Below are positions 27,919-36,970 of a stretch of 64,000 nt of DNA, in pieces; position 1 is the first letter of the stretch, and each line of letters starts with the position of its first letter. The stretch is taken from assembly GCF_027484205.1 (NCBI RefSeq), contig NZ_JAIXUB010000026.1:1-64000 (forward strand), read 5' to 3'. Made by a program: the position numbers and the translations under genes. Under the pieces are notes generated by a model. That model did not search any database, was not told the DNA's origin, and was given only the letters and a program-made list of their open reading frames with translations. The stretch is from Flavobacterium sp. GTDB taxonomy: Bacteria > Bacteroidota > Bacteroidia > Flavobacteriales > Flavobacteriaceae.

Positions 27919-29193
27919 ATGAAAAAAACAATTCTTTTAGTATTTCTAATCGTTTTAACAACTTCTTGTTCGTCTCAAAAATACATTTCTGTAAAAGATA
28001 ATCAATTTATAAAAGACGGAAAGCAATACAATTTTATTGGGACAAATTATTGGTATGGCGCAATGATTGGTGCTAAAAACGGAGATAGAACGCGACTTTT
28101 AAAAGAATTAGATGAATTAAAAGCTAACGGAATTACTAATCTTAGAATTCTAGTTGGCGCTGAAGGTGGCGATCAAGATTTTACAGTTACACCAGCATTG
28201 CAAACGGAAAAAGGAAAATACAATCAAGAACTACTTGATGGTTTAGATTTTGTTCTTGCCGAAATGGGCAAACGTGATTTAAACGCCATTTTATATTTAA
28301 ATAACAACTGGGAATGGTCTGGCGGAATGGCAAAATACCTGGAATGGAACGGTTACGGAAAAGTTCCAAATCCGAATATTACTCCAAATACGTGGCCTCA
28401 ATTTATGAATTTTACTTCGCAATTTCATTCGTGTGAACCTTGTAAAGACGATTTCAAAAAGCACATGCAATTTATTATCGGAAGAACCAATTCGTATACC
28501 AAAAAGAAATATACCGAAGACAAAGCAATCATGGCTTGGGAAGTTGCCAATGAACCTCGTGTTTTTACTAAAGAAAATGAAGCGGCTTTCACCAAATGGT
28601 TAAACGAAACGGTTGACGAAATTAATCGTTTGGATAAAAACCATTTAATAACAACTGGTTCTGAAGGTAAAGCAGGTTCGAACGACGATTTGGCTACTTT
28701 TGAACGCACACATACCAATAAAAATATCGATTATGTAACGATGCATATTTGGCCAAAAAATTGGGGTTGGTATAAAATGGAAGACGAAAAAGGCTCAACA
28801 CCTATTGCCATTGAAAAAACAATTGCTTACATCGACGAACATATTGAAGTTGCCAAACGATTAGAAAAACCAATTATTTTGGAAGAATTTGGATATCCAA
28901 GAAGTCAAGAAAGTTTGGATAGAAATGCTTCAGTAGAATTTAGAAATCAATTTTACAAGGCCGTTTTTGAACGATTAGAAAAAGCAATAAAAGATAACGA
29001 ACCATTTGTTGCCTTAAACTTTTGGGGTTACGCCGGAATTGCAAAAAACAATCCAAAAGACGGAAAATGGAAAGTTGGAGTAGATTTCACAACTGATCCA
29101 CCGCAAGAACCACAAGGTTTGAATTCGGTTTTTTCAGAAGAAATTTCTACTATGAATTTGATTAAAGAATATAATTTGAAAATTCAAAAATAA
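27919..29193 (+). CDS. GH5 subfamily 7-like beta-mannanase, lipoprotein
   Basis: 424 residues with lipobox TSCSSQ. GH5_7 mannanase pattern: YNFIGTNYWYGAMIGAKNGDR, LRILVGAEGG, acid/base Glu in WEVANEPRVF, YVTMHIWPKNWGWY, and nucleophile Glu in IILEEFGYPR. It differs from the GH5_2-like enzyme in the same operon, so the locus has three mannanases of two families and one glucanase. Last gene of the eight-gene operon, 9 bp after the GH26 gene; a weak convergent terminator follows. Confidence 0.92.
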   Translation: MKKTILLVFLIVLTTSCSSQKYISVKDNQFIKDGKQYNFIGTNYWYGAMIGAKNGDRTRLLKELDELKANGITNLRILVGAEGGDQDFTVTPALQTEKGKYNQELLDGLDFVLAEMGKRDLNAILYLNNNWEWSGGMAKYLEWNGYGKVPNPNITPNTWPQFMNFTSQFHSCEPCKDDFKKHMQFIIGRTNSYTKKKYTEDKAIMAWEVANEPRVFTKENEAAFTKWLNETVDEINRLDKNHLITTGSEGKAGSNDDLATFERTHTNKNIDYVTMHIWPKNWGWYKMEDEKGSTPIAIEKTIAYIDEHIEVAKRLEKPIILEEFGYPRSQESLDRNASVEFRNQFYKAVFERLEKAIKDNEPFVALNFWGYAGIAKNNPKDGKWKVGVDFTTDPPQEPQGLNSVFSEEISTMNLIKEYNLKIQK

Positions 29194-29227
29194 AAAAGAG
29201 AATTAGAAACTAGCCCAACTCTCTTTT
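29194..29227. terminator. Possible convergent terminator
   Basis: Arms AAAAGAGA and TCTCTTTT around an 18-nt loop that includes CTAG, between convergent genes. The arms are short, so confidence is moderate. Confidence 0.45.
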
Positions 29228-29262
29228 CACTTAAACAAAATATTTATTTATAAATTTCTTTT

Positions 29263-31548
29263 TTATTTTAATTCAAAAATACTTTCTAAACCAATATCAG
29301 AATTACCACCAACCATTACTTTAAAAGTTCCTGGTTCAACAAGATAATTTCCATCATTGTCATAAAAACCTAATTCATCGTTAGAGAGTGTAAAAGTTAC
29401 CAATTTGGTTTCTCCTTTTTTTAGTTCAACCAATTCAAATCCTTTTAACTCTTTTACCGGACGAGATAAACTTGCAGCAACATCTCTAATATATAATTGA
29501 ACAACTTCTTTACCATCAAAATCACCTGAATTAGTAAGTTCAACTGAAACTTTTACTTTTTCTTCTTTTTTATAACTTGACTTATCTAAACTTAGGTTTT
29601 TGTATTCAAACGAAGTATAACTCAAACCAAAACCAAAAGGAAACTGTGGTGTTTTTTCAACATCCGTATAATGCGACCAAAAAACATTTTTATCAGCATT
29701 AGTAGGTCTTCCTGTATTATGAAAATTATAATAAATTGGACATTGACCAATATTTCTTGGAAAACTCATTGGTAATTTTCCACTCGGATTGTAATCGCCA
29801 TAAAGAACTTGTGCAATTGCATTACCAGATTGCGTTCCAAGATGCCAAGCTTCAACAATAGCAGGGATTTTTTCTGAAGCCCAAGGCAAAGCTAACGGAC
29901 GACCATTATTTAAAACCAAAACAATATTAGGATTTACTTTATAAATTTCCTCTAATAATTCTTGTTGCACACCAGGCAAATCAAGACTTGTTCTACTTCG
30001 TCCTTCACCCGATTGAAAACCATGTTCACCCAAAACCATCACAACAACATCTGCAGTTTTAGCTATATTTTTTGCTGCTTCAAATCCGCTTTTATCTGTG
30101 GTGTTGAAAACCAATTCATCAACGAAAGTAGTTTTTCCAACTGTTAAATCAGCTCCTTTTTCAAAAACCAATTGATTTCCTTTATACTGTTGCATTCCTT
30201 CTAAAACAGAAACTGCTGTATTATCATCAGAGGCAATTCTCCAACTTCCAAGCGGACTCGTTTTGTCATTTGCTAATGAACCAATCAATGCTATTTTTTG
30301 ACCAGATTTTTTTAAAGGAAGTAATTTTCTTTCGTTTTTTAATAAAACTATAGATTTTCTTGCCATATCTAAAACTGCATCATTGTTAGCTTTACTTCCA
30401 ATAACTTCTTTCTCCCTTTTTTTATCGCAATATTTAAAAGGATCATCAAAAAGTCCCAATTCAAATTTTACTCTAAGAATTCTGCGAACAGCATCATCAA
30501 CTTTCTTGATGTCAACTTTTCCTTCATTTACTAAACTCACCAGTTCATTTACATAAAGGTACGATTCCATATCCATATCTGAACCCGCATCTACAGCTTT
30601 TTGAGAAGCCTCTTTTCCATCTTGGGCAAAACCATGATTGATCATTTCTCTAATTGAAGCCCAATCAGAAATTACAAAACCGTCAAAATTCCATTTTCCT
30701 TTCAAAATATCACGTTGCAAAAATGAATTACCTGTTGCAGGAATTCCATTTAAAATATTAAAAGAATTCATAAAAGTTCGAACTCCAGCATCTTTTGCAG
30801 CTTTAAATGGAGGTAAAACAGTATTATATAATGTAGCATTTCCAATATCAACTGTATTGTATTCTTTTCCTGATTCGGCAAATCCATAAGCTGCAAAATG
30901 TTTGGCACAAGCTGCAATCGTATTATCTTTTAATAAATCTTCTCTTTTGTCGCCTTGAAATCCTTTCACTCTAGCTTCTGCAATTTTACTTCCTAAAAAT
31001 GGATCTTCGCCTGCACCTTCCATAACTCTTCCCCAACGTGCATCGCGAGAAATATCAACCATTGGTCCAAAAGTCCAATTTATTCCTGATGCGGATGCTT
31101 CACTTGCTGCTACTTGAGCTGATTTTTTTATAGCTTCTAAATCCCAGCTTGCAGCTTCAGCTAACGGAATTGGACTTAACGTTTTATAACCGTGAATTAC
31201 ATCAAAACCTATTATTAATGGAATTCCCAAACGTGTTTGCTCAACTGCTATTTTTTGAACAGCGCGAACTTGTTCAACACCACGAACGGTTAGCATTGAA
31301 CCAACCCAACCTTTTTTTAAATGTTCATATTTTAGTTCTGCCGTTCCGCCTTTTGGTGCAGGACCAGTTACTTCCCAAAAACCGTTGTATTGATTCATTT
31401 GACCTACTTTTTCTTCTAGTGTCATTTGTTTCATTAATAAATCAATGCGCTCTTCAGTAGTTTTTGTTTTATCTAAATGAGATTTTGTTTGTGCGTTCAT
31501 AGTTGTGATTGCAAAAAGCATAAATAGAGTAATAGATTTTATTTTCAT
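29263..31548 (-). CDS. GH3 beta-glucosidase, secreted
   Basis: 761 residues. Signal peptide (ending TTMNAQ). GH3 N-terminal domain with GFDVIHGYKT, KHFAAYGFAESG and nucleophile Asp in FDGFVISDWASI. The (alpha/beta)6 sandwich has VMVLGEHGFQSGEGRSR, and the fibronectin-III-like C-terminal domain ends near GNSDIGLESIFELK. Resembles BglX. It would release glucose from the non-reducing ends of glucomannan or cello-oligosaccharides in the periplasm. Third gene of a minus-strand operon with the two esterases, starting 6 bp after the preceding stop. Confidence 0.92.
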   Translation of the reverse strand: MKIKSITLFMLFAITTMNAQTKSHLDKTKTTEERIDLLMKQMTLEEKVGQMNQYNGFWEVTGPAPKGGTAELKYEHLKKGWVGSMLTVRGVEQVRAVQKIAVEQTRLGIPLIIGFDVIHGYKTLSPIPLAEAASWDLEAIKKSAQVAASEASASGINWTFGPMVDISRDARWGRVMEGAGEDPFLGSKIAEARVKGFQGDKREDLLKDNTIAACAKHFAAYGFAESGKEYNTVDIGNATLYNTVLPPFKAAKDAGVRTFMNSFNILNGIPATGNSFLQRDILKGKWNFDGFVISDWASIREMINHGFAQDGKEASQKAVDAGSDMDMESYLYVNELVSLVNEGKVDIKKVDDAVRRILRVKFELGLFDDPFKYCDKKREKEVIGSKANNDAVLDMARKSIVLLKNERKLLPLKKSGQKIALIGSLANDKTSPLGSWRIASDDNTAVSVLEGMQQYKGNQLVFEKGADLTVGKTTFVDELVFNTTDKSGFEAAKNIAKTADVVVMVLGEHGFQSGEGRSRTSLDLPGVQQELLEEIYKVNPNIVLVLNNGRPLALPWASEKIPAIVEAWHLGTQSGNAIAQVLYGDYNPSGKLPMSFPRNIGQCPIYYNFHNTGRPTNADKNVFWSHYTDVEKTPQFPFGFGLSYTSFEYKNLSLDKSSYKKEEKVKVSVELTNSGDFDGKEVVQLYIRDVAASLSRPVKELKGFELVELKKGETKLVTFTLSNDELGFYDNDGNYLVEPGTFKVMVGGNSDIGLESIFELK

Positions 31549-31554
31549 AGTTAT

Positions 31555-32925
31555 TTATTCAGAAATAAAGGTTGATGCAGGTAAATTTGCTTTATTAAAC
31601 AATTGCGATTGTGCTGTATTTGTCCATGCAAAACGTGCTTTAATTGGTTTTTTTACCTTATCGGAAGTTAGGATTACTTCATTGTTTTTGATTTCTGCTT
31701 TCGCCAAATAATACACATTATCTGTACCCGCAATTTCAAATTGATTGGATTTCTTATCTTTAAAATACAATCCATCGGAATAGTCAAAACTTACTATGAT
31801 TTTACTTTTACTTATTTTAAGATCCTTAAAAAGTGGTCCGTTTACTAAATTTGAATTGGTTTTGTAAGTATTCACTAAAGCTAAATTTGCCAATCGAATT
31901 CCTACTGATTTTTTATTTTTAGGATGAATATCATCAATTGGTGAAATATCACTTGTTACAACCATTCCTGTTTTAGAAAGTTTTAAAGTGCGTCTTTGAA
32001 AATCTCTAACTTCTGCACCTCCAAAATGATTTTCGCCATATTGATAAGGAGCAATTTGTACGTAATAAAACGGAAACTCATCGTTCCAAAGTTCTCTCCA
32101 TGAAGAAATTAAGGTTGCAAAAGTTTTATCATAAATAGTTGAACCTACATTACTTTCTCCTTGATACCAAATTGTTCCCGCAATTTTAAAACCAACAATT
32201 GGATGAATCATAGCATTGTAAGTGAGCGTTGGTTTGACTGGACAATATTCATTTGGTTCATAATTTGCAGTTGCTTTAAGCAATTCAGGTTCTTTTTTGA
32301 ATACTGATTCTGGCATCCATACTTCCGCAGAAGTTCCACCCCAATTGGACGAAATTAATCCTATGGGCACATCTTTTAAATCTTCTTGCAAGCGTTTGGC
32401 AAAAAAATAACCCACAGCACTAAAATTTTTCATTGTTTCTGGTGTGCATTCTACCCAATTTCCTGTTAGATTATTTTGCGGATATGAAGCACTTTTTTTT
32501 GGCACTGTAAAAAAACGAATGTTAGAAAAATTAGCCTTCTTTACTTCTTCATCATCATTTTCAATTCCCCAACTTGCAGACATTTCCATATTAGATTGTC
32601 CAGAACACAACCACACCTCGCCTATCAAAATATTATTTAATATTACTTCATTATATCCTTTAAATAGAATAGAAAATGGTCCGCCTTCTTTTGGTGTTGG
32701 AATCGTGATTTGCCAATTTGCATGACTATCAGCGATAACTTTATATTCTTGATTGTTCCAAGATGGTGTGATTTTAATTTCTTCTTTTGGATTAGCCCAA
32801 CCCCAAATTTTAATTTCAGAATTACGTTGCAAAACCATATTATCAGAAAAAATAGTTGGCAATGAAATATTTGCCATAATCGAATTAGAAATTATAAATA
32901 GCAATAGGAATAATTTATTTCTCAT
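31555..32925 (-). CDS. Sialate O-acetylesterase-family carbohydrate esterase
   Basis: 456 residues. Signal peptide (ending SIMANIS). SGNH features of the SASA family (PF03629): nucleophile Ser in VWLCSGQSNMEMS, SNWGGTSAEVWMPE and WYQGESNVG, and a late DDIHPKNK with the Asp/His pair. An N-terminal beta-sandwich precedes the catalytic core. In a mannan locus it more likely removes acetyl groups from mannose than from sialic acid. It overlaps the upstream esterase gene by 11 nt. Confidence 0.87.
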   Translation of the reverse strand: MRNKLFLLLFIISNSIMANISLPTIFSDNMVLQRNSEIKIWGWANPKEEIKITPSWNNQEYKVIADSHANWQITIPTPKEGGPFSILFKGYNEVILNNILIGEVWLCSGQSNMEMSASWGIENDDEEVKKANFSNIRFFTVPKKSASYPQNNLTGNWVECTPETMKNFSAVGYFFAKRLQEDLKDVPIGLISSNWGGTSAEVWMPESVFKKEPELLKATANYEPNEYCPVKPTLTYNAMIHPIVGFKIAGTIWYQGESNVGSTIYDKTFATLISSWRELWNDEFPFYYVQIAPYQYGENHFGGAEVRDFQRRTLKLSKTGMVVTSDISPIDDIHPKNKKSVGIRLANLALVNTYKTNSNLVNGPLFKDLKISKSKIIVSFDYSDGLYFKDKKSNQFEIAGTDNVYYLAKAEIKNNEVILTSDKVKKPIKARFAWTNTAQSQLFNKANLPASTFISE

Positions 32926-34021
32926 TTAAAAGTTTTTTAAAAAATGATTCTAATTGTTGAGCCATTAGTTTATGATCTTCAATATCTGGATGATACCCAC
33001 AACCTTTAGGTTCCATAGGAGCATATTCAAATAGTGCGATTTTTTTATGTTTTTTATCCTTTTTAAAAGCTGCAATAACCCTTTTCAAACACTTTACTAA
33101 AATAGTGTTTTTTTCTCCTGAAACCATTGGACTGTTTAGCAAAACGATTCTTGTTTTTGGGGAATGTTTATAAACTGTTTTAATAAAATTAATATAGTTA
33201 GCTACATATTTTTCCTCATTGAATGGAAGTCGTTTTTTTACTCCATCGCCATCAGACAAATCGTTTGTACCCAAACAAATACTAACTAAATCAGGTTGAA
33301 AATTAAAATCATAAGGTTTTGAATTGTCTTTATTTAGATATAAATTTTCATAAACATCGGGCATAATTGCTTCTTCAATATGCTCATCATTCCAATTGCG
33401 GTACATTCCAATTCCTGAAACTGAACTCAATAAAAAATCAGTATTCAAAGCTCTTGATAAAATTGGTCCATAAGCCCAATAAGCATTGTGTTGGTCAAAC
33501 CATTCGCCAGTTCCACAAGGAATTTCTTTGGTATCGTTACCCATTCCACAGGTTATTGAATTACCTATGAATTCTATCTTTTTTTTCGTCTGATGATTTA
33601 TTTCTGTAACTGTCGCTGTAGTTCCGTCAAAAAGTACGCCTCCATTTGATGCCTCTGTTGCTTTGTAAATAGTTAATTGATGTACTTTGTTATTTGTAGT
33701 AATTGCAATAGGATAAGTTTTTGCTAAACCTTTTTCAATTTTTAATCTGCCTATGTATTCACCGTCTAATTCTATAGAAACATAATTATGGTGTTCCCAA
33801 GTATCAATACTTTGAAGTTTAACGTCACATTTGTCACCAATAAAATTAAATGAAACTGACGACGCAGATGAAATTAAAATGACACTGTTATTATTTGTTT
33901 TTTCAACTCTTCCTTGATAAATAAAGTTATCTCCTTGATTATTAGCAGATGTTTTCTTATCTCCATGAAATAAAACTGAACCAATAATCAAAGAAAATAG
34001 TGCAATGAAATTTGTATTCAT
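32915..34021 (-). CDS. CE2-like SGNH acetylesterase
   Basis: 368 residues. Signal peptide about 20 residues. An N-terminal jelly-roll (about 30-140; FIYQGRVEKTNNNSVILISSASS) is followed by an SGNH hydrolase domain with IEFIGNSITCGMGN (Ser nucleophile), CLGTNDLSDGDG, and CGYHPDIEDHKLMA (His). This two-domain order is that of carbohydrate esterase family 2, which removes acetyl groups from xylan or mannan O-6. First gene of the esterase-esterase-GH3 operon. Family call good; position specificity unknown. Confidence 0.87.
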   Translation of the reverse strand: MNTNFIALFSLIIGSVLFHGDKKTSANNQGDNFIYQGRVEKTNNNSVILISSASSVSFNFIGDKCDVKLQSIDTWEHHNYVSIELDGEYIGRLKIEKGLAKTYPIAITTNNKVHQLTIYKATEASNGGVLFDGTTATVTEINHQTKKKIEFIGNSITCGMGNDTKEIPCGTGEWFDQHNAYWAYGPILSRALNTDFLLSSVSGIGMYRNWNDEHIEEAIMPDVYENLYLNKDNSKPYDFNFQPDLVSICLGTNDLSDGDGVKKRLPFNEEKYVANYINFIKTVYKHSPKTRIVLLNSPMVSGEKNTILVKCLKRVIAAFKKDKKHKKIALFEYAPMEPKGCGYHPDIEDHKLMAQQLESFFKKLLNEK

Positions 34022-34231
34022 AAAAACATATTAAAATTAGCAATTGAATGTAAAAATATCTTTTAATCAATAAACAATTTGATACAAAAATGTCAAAAAC
34101 TAATGCAAAATAAGTTTTTTACGATTAAAAATTGATGAAAAATAAATCGGTTCTTTTCTTAATCTACAGATAAATAATTACTTATCCTATACTTTTAGTA
34201 AAAATAGAAGCTTAATTGGATATTTTAGCAT

Positions 34232-34261
34232 AAAAAAAAGTGCTCGAAAACTCGAACACTC
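34232..34261 (-). terminator. Terminator after the small Cys/Lys-rich gene
   Basis: On the minus strand AGTGTTCGA/TCGAGCACT with a 4-nt loop and one U-G pair, followed by a run of eight Ts. The spacer 34022-34231 shows nothing else. Confidence 0.8.
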
Positions 34262-34286
34262 TTTATAAATATATTAAATCTGAATA

Positions 34287-34481
34287 TTATTTAGCTTCTT
34301 CCGCTTTTTTGTGTGCACAACATCCACCTTTTTTCTCTCCTGCTTCACATGACTTTTTCTCTTCAGTTGAAGACGCTTTTTCAGTTTTAGCTTTTCTCTT
34401 TTTTTGTTTTGGCTCTTGAGCGTTAACGTTCATTGAAAATAAAAACGCTACTACAGCTAACATTGATGCTACTTTTTTCAT
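34287..34481 (-). CDS. Small secreted Lys/Cys-rich protein (64 aa)
   Basis: Signal peptide (MKKVASMLAVVAFLFSMNVNAQ), then about 42 residues rich in Lys and Glu with three cysteines and a histidine in SCEAGEKKGGCCAHKK. Such a tail could bind metal, but no family is recognised. Supported as real by the clear signal peptide, the A-rich leader and its own terminator. Its neighbour on the same strand is the persulfide dioxygenase gene 120 bp upstream. Confidence 0.75.
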   Translation of the reverse strand: MKKVASMLAVVAFLFSMNVNAQEPKQKKRKAKTEKASSTEEKKSCEAGEKKGGCCAHKKAEEAK

Positions 34482-34601
34482 TTTTTATATTTTTTTTAAA
34501 TTAATGTTTCTTTACTTATTTATAACAAATAGTGTTCCAAATATACTATTTAATTTATTAAACAAAAATAAATTAACTTTTATTTTTGTTGCTTATTCAA
34601 C

Positions 34602-36026
34602 CTATTTTAAAGTTGATGGACAAACATAATTTGTCGTTTTAATTCCTGTATTTCTTATTGCGGCAAAACCTCCTAAAACATTAATTACGTTATGATATCC
34701 ACGAGCTTTTAATATTGAAGCAGCAATCATAGAACGATAACCTCCAGCACAATGCAAGTAAAAGTTTTCTTCTTTAGGAAACTCAGCTAAATGTTCGTTT
34801 AAAAAATCTAAAGGTGTTGAAGGAACATCTAAAATATGTTCGGAAGTATATTCACCTGGCTTTCTTACATCAAAAACTGGAACTTTTTTATTGTCATTCT
34901 GAACTTGATTCAGAATCTCATCCAATTTTTCTGCTGTAACAGAAGTAACTGTATCATATTCTAAACCAGCATTTTTCCAACTTTCAAATCCTCCTTTCAA
35001 ATAACCTAAAGTATTGTCATATCCTACTCTCGCTAATCTTTTAATAGTTTCTTCTTCTCTACCTTCTGGAGTAACTAAAAGAATTTCTTGCTTACTATCT
35101 AAAATCAGAGCACCAACCCAAGGAGCAAATTGTCCGTCAATTCCAATAAAAATTGATTTTGGAATATGTCCTTTTTCAAAATCGTCTTGGTTACGAACAT
35201 CTAAAATCAAAGCCTCCGTTTCGTTAGCAACTAATTCAAATGTTTTTACATCAAATGCTTTCGCTTCTTTAATAATATCTTCCACATTTGCATAACCTTC
35301 TTTATTCAACTTCACATTCATAGGGAAATAAGCTGGCGGTGGCAATAAACCATCGGTAACTTCTGAAATAAATTCATCACGCGTCATGTCGGCACGAAGC
35401 GCATAATTTGTTGCTTTTTGATCACCAATACTTCCTATCGTTTCTTTACTTAAATTTTTTCCGCAAGCACTTCCAGCACCATGCGCAGGATAAACAATTA
35501 CATCATCTGCTAAAGTCATCACTTTATTACGCAAACTATCAAAAAGAATTCCAGCTAATTGTTCTTGTGTCATTTCGGCTGCTTTTTGTGCCAAATCAGG
35601 TCGACCAACATCTCCTAAAAATAAGGTGTCTCCACTAAAAAGAGCATAATCTTTTCCATCTTTATCTTTCAATAAATAACATGAACTTTCCATGGTATGA
35701 CCTGGCGTATGAAGACATGTAATAGTTATTTCTCCCAATTGAAAAACTTCACCATCTTTAGCAATATGCGCATCAAAAGTTGGATTAGCACTTGGACCAT
35801 AAACAATTGGAGCTCCTGTTTTTTGAGCTAATGTTACATGTCCGCTGACAAAATCGGCATGAAAATGTGTTTCAAAAATGTATTTTATTTTGCCTCCATT
35901 GGCAGTAGCTTTATCAACATACGGTTGCACCTCACGAAGTGGATCAATAATGGCAACCTCACCATTGCTTTCTATATAATAAGCACCTTGTGCTAAACAA
36001 CCTGTATAAATTTGTTCTATTTTCAT
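34602..36026 (-). CDS. MBL-fold persulfide dioxygenase fused to two rhodanese domains
   Basis: 474 residues, cytoplasmic. Residues 1-245: metallo-beta-lactamase fold of ETHE1 type with H54-x-H56-x-D58, THTPGHT-like HTPGHTMESS and FSGDTLFLGDVGRPDL. Residues about 260-355: a rhodanese domain with TPEGREEE instead of the cysteine loop, so probably inactive. Residues about 375-465: a second rhodanese with the catalytic Cys in LHCAGGYRS. The order matches CstB-like enzymes that oxidise persulfide and yield thiosulfate. An in-frame repeat insertion (ILNQVQNDN, nt 34893-34919) sits between the rhodaneses. Followed upstream by the exporter and Crp/Fnr genes. Confidence 0.92.
   Translation of the reverse strand: MKIEQIYTGCLAQGAYYIESNGEVAIIDPLREVQPYVDKATANGGKIKYIFETHFHADFVSGHVTLAQKTGAPIVYGPSANPTFDAHIAKDGEVFQLGEITITCLHTPGHTMESSCYLLKDKDGKDYALFSGDTLFLGDVGRPDLAQKAAEMTQEQLAGILFDSLRNKVMTLADDVIVYPAHGAGSACGKNLSKETIGSIGDQKATNYALRADMTRDEFISEVTDGLLPPPAYFPMNVKLNKEGYANVEDIIKEAKAFDVKTFELVANETEALILDVRNQDDFEKGHIPKSIFIGIDGQFAPWVGALILDSKQEILLVTPEGREEETIKRLARVGYDNTLGYLKGGFESWKNAGLEYDTVTSVTAEKLDEILNQVQNDNKKVPVFDVRKPGEYTSEHILDVPSTPLDFLNEHLAEFPKEENFYLHCAGGYRSMIAASILKARGYHNVINVLGGFAAIRNTGIKTTNYVCPSTLK
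34893..34919. repeat. In-frame palindromic repeat inside the MBL-rhodanese gene
   Basis: TTCTGAA (34897-34903) and TTCAGAA (34909-34915) with a 5-nt loop, inside a GTCATTCTGAACTTGATTCA sequence. I recall this as a dispersed intergenic repeat in Bacteroidetes. On the minus strand it encodes ILNQVQND, which interrupts the linker before the second rhodanese domain without breaking frame. Confidence 0.7.
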
Positions 36027-36102
36027 TTTCTGAATATTATTGGTACAAAATTAAATAATATGATTCTTTAAAATTGTATCAATTGTTACAATTAGCATTT
36101 TA

Positions 36103-36906
36103 TTATGATAAAATTATTTCTTTTATAATGATGTAAATTCCCATAGCGAGTACAAACCATCCAAAACATGTTTTGAGTTTTTCGCCTTCAATTTTTTTAG
36201 AGAGATAACTTCCAATAAAAACTCCAATTATAGAACAAACTGTAAAGGTTAGAATCAAATTCCAATTTAAATTTTGTTCAGGACGAATATCACCAATAAA
36301 ACCTATTAATGATTGTGCAGAAACAATAAACAGAGAAGTTCCAACAGCCATTTTCATGGGAGTTTTGGCAAGAAATAATAATGCTGGAATAATTAAAAAT
36401 CCACCACCTGCACCAACGAATCCTGCAACTAAACCAATAAAAAGTCCTTGAGTGAAAATTGATGTATAGTTTAGTTTGGTATCATCATTAACTATTTTTT
36501 CTCTCAAAGGTTGTATCATTCTCACTGAAGCAAAAATCATTACGATGGCAAAAACAACCATTATCAAAACCGATTTATGCAATACAAATGAAGTTGTAGA
36601 AAAAATAACATCTGGTAAATTAGGTACAATGAATTTTCGAGTTAAGAAAACGGCAAGAATTGTAGGAATACCAAACAAAACCACTTTTTTAAAATCAACT
36701 AACTTTTGTTTTGCCTTTTGAACACCTCCAAAAAGAGCTGTTGTTCCTACAACAAATAAAGAGTATGCAGTTGCAAGAATAGGCTCAACACCCATAATAT
36801 AAACTAAAATTGGAACCGATAAAATTGAACCGCCACTACCTATTAACCCTAAAGTTATTCCAACAAAAACGGCTAAAATGTATCCTATGACTTGAGAAAT
36901 TTCCAT
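36103..36906 (-). CDS. TSUP/TauE-SafE family sulfite or thiosulfate exporter
   Basis: 267 residues, about eight transmembrane helices. TSUP signature pieces: GLIGSGGSILSVPILVYIMG near the N terminus and GLVAGFVGAGGGFLIIPALLF in the second half, an internal repeat. In the persulfide context it would export sulfite or a sulfo-compound made by the dioxygenase. Lies 76 bp from the dioxygenase start and 64 bp from the regulator stop, all on one strand. Confidence 0.88.
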   Translation of the reverse strand: MEISQVIGYILAVFVGITLGLIGSGGSILSVPILVYIMGVEPILATAYSLFVVGTTALFGGVQKAKQKLVDFKKVVLFGIPTILAVFLTRKFIVPNLPDVIFSTTSFVLHKSVLIMVVFAIVMIFASVRMIQPLREKIVNDDTKLNYTSIFTQGLFIGLVAGFVGAGGGFLIIPALLFLAKTPMKMAVGTSLFIVSAQSLIGFIGDIRPEQNLNWNLILTFTVCSIIGVFIGSYLSKKIEGEKLKTCFGWFVLAMGIYIIIKEIILS

Positions 36907-36970
36907 TTACTAAATTTTGTGGAACAAAGGTTCGTCTTTATACTTTTAAATTAGGTAACTATTGTTACAA

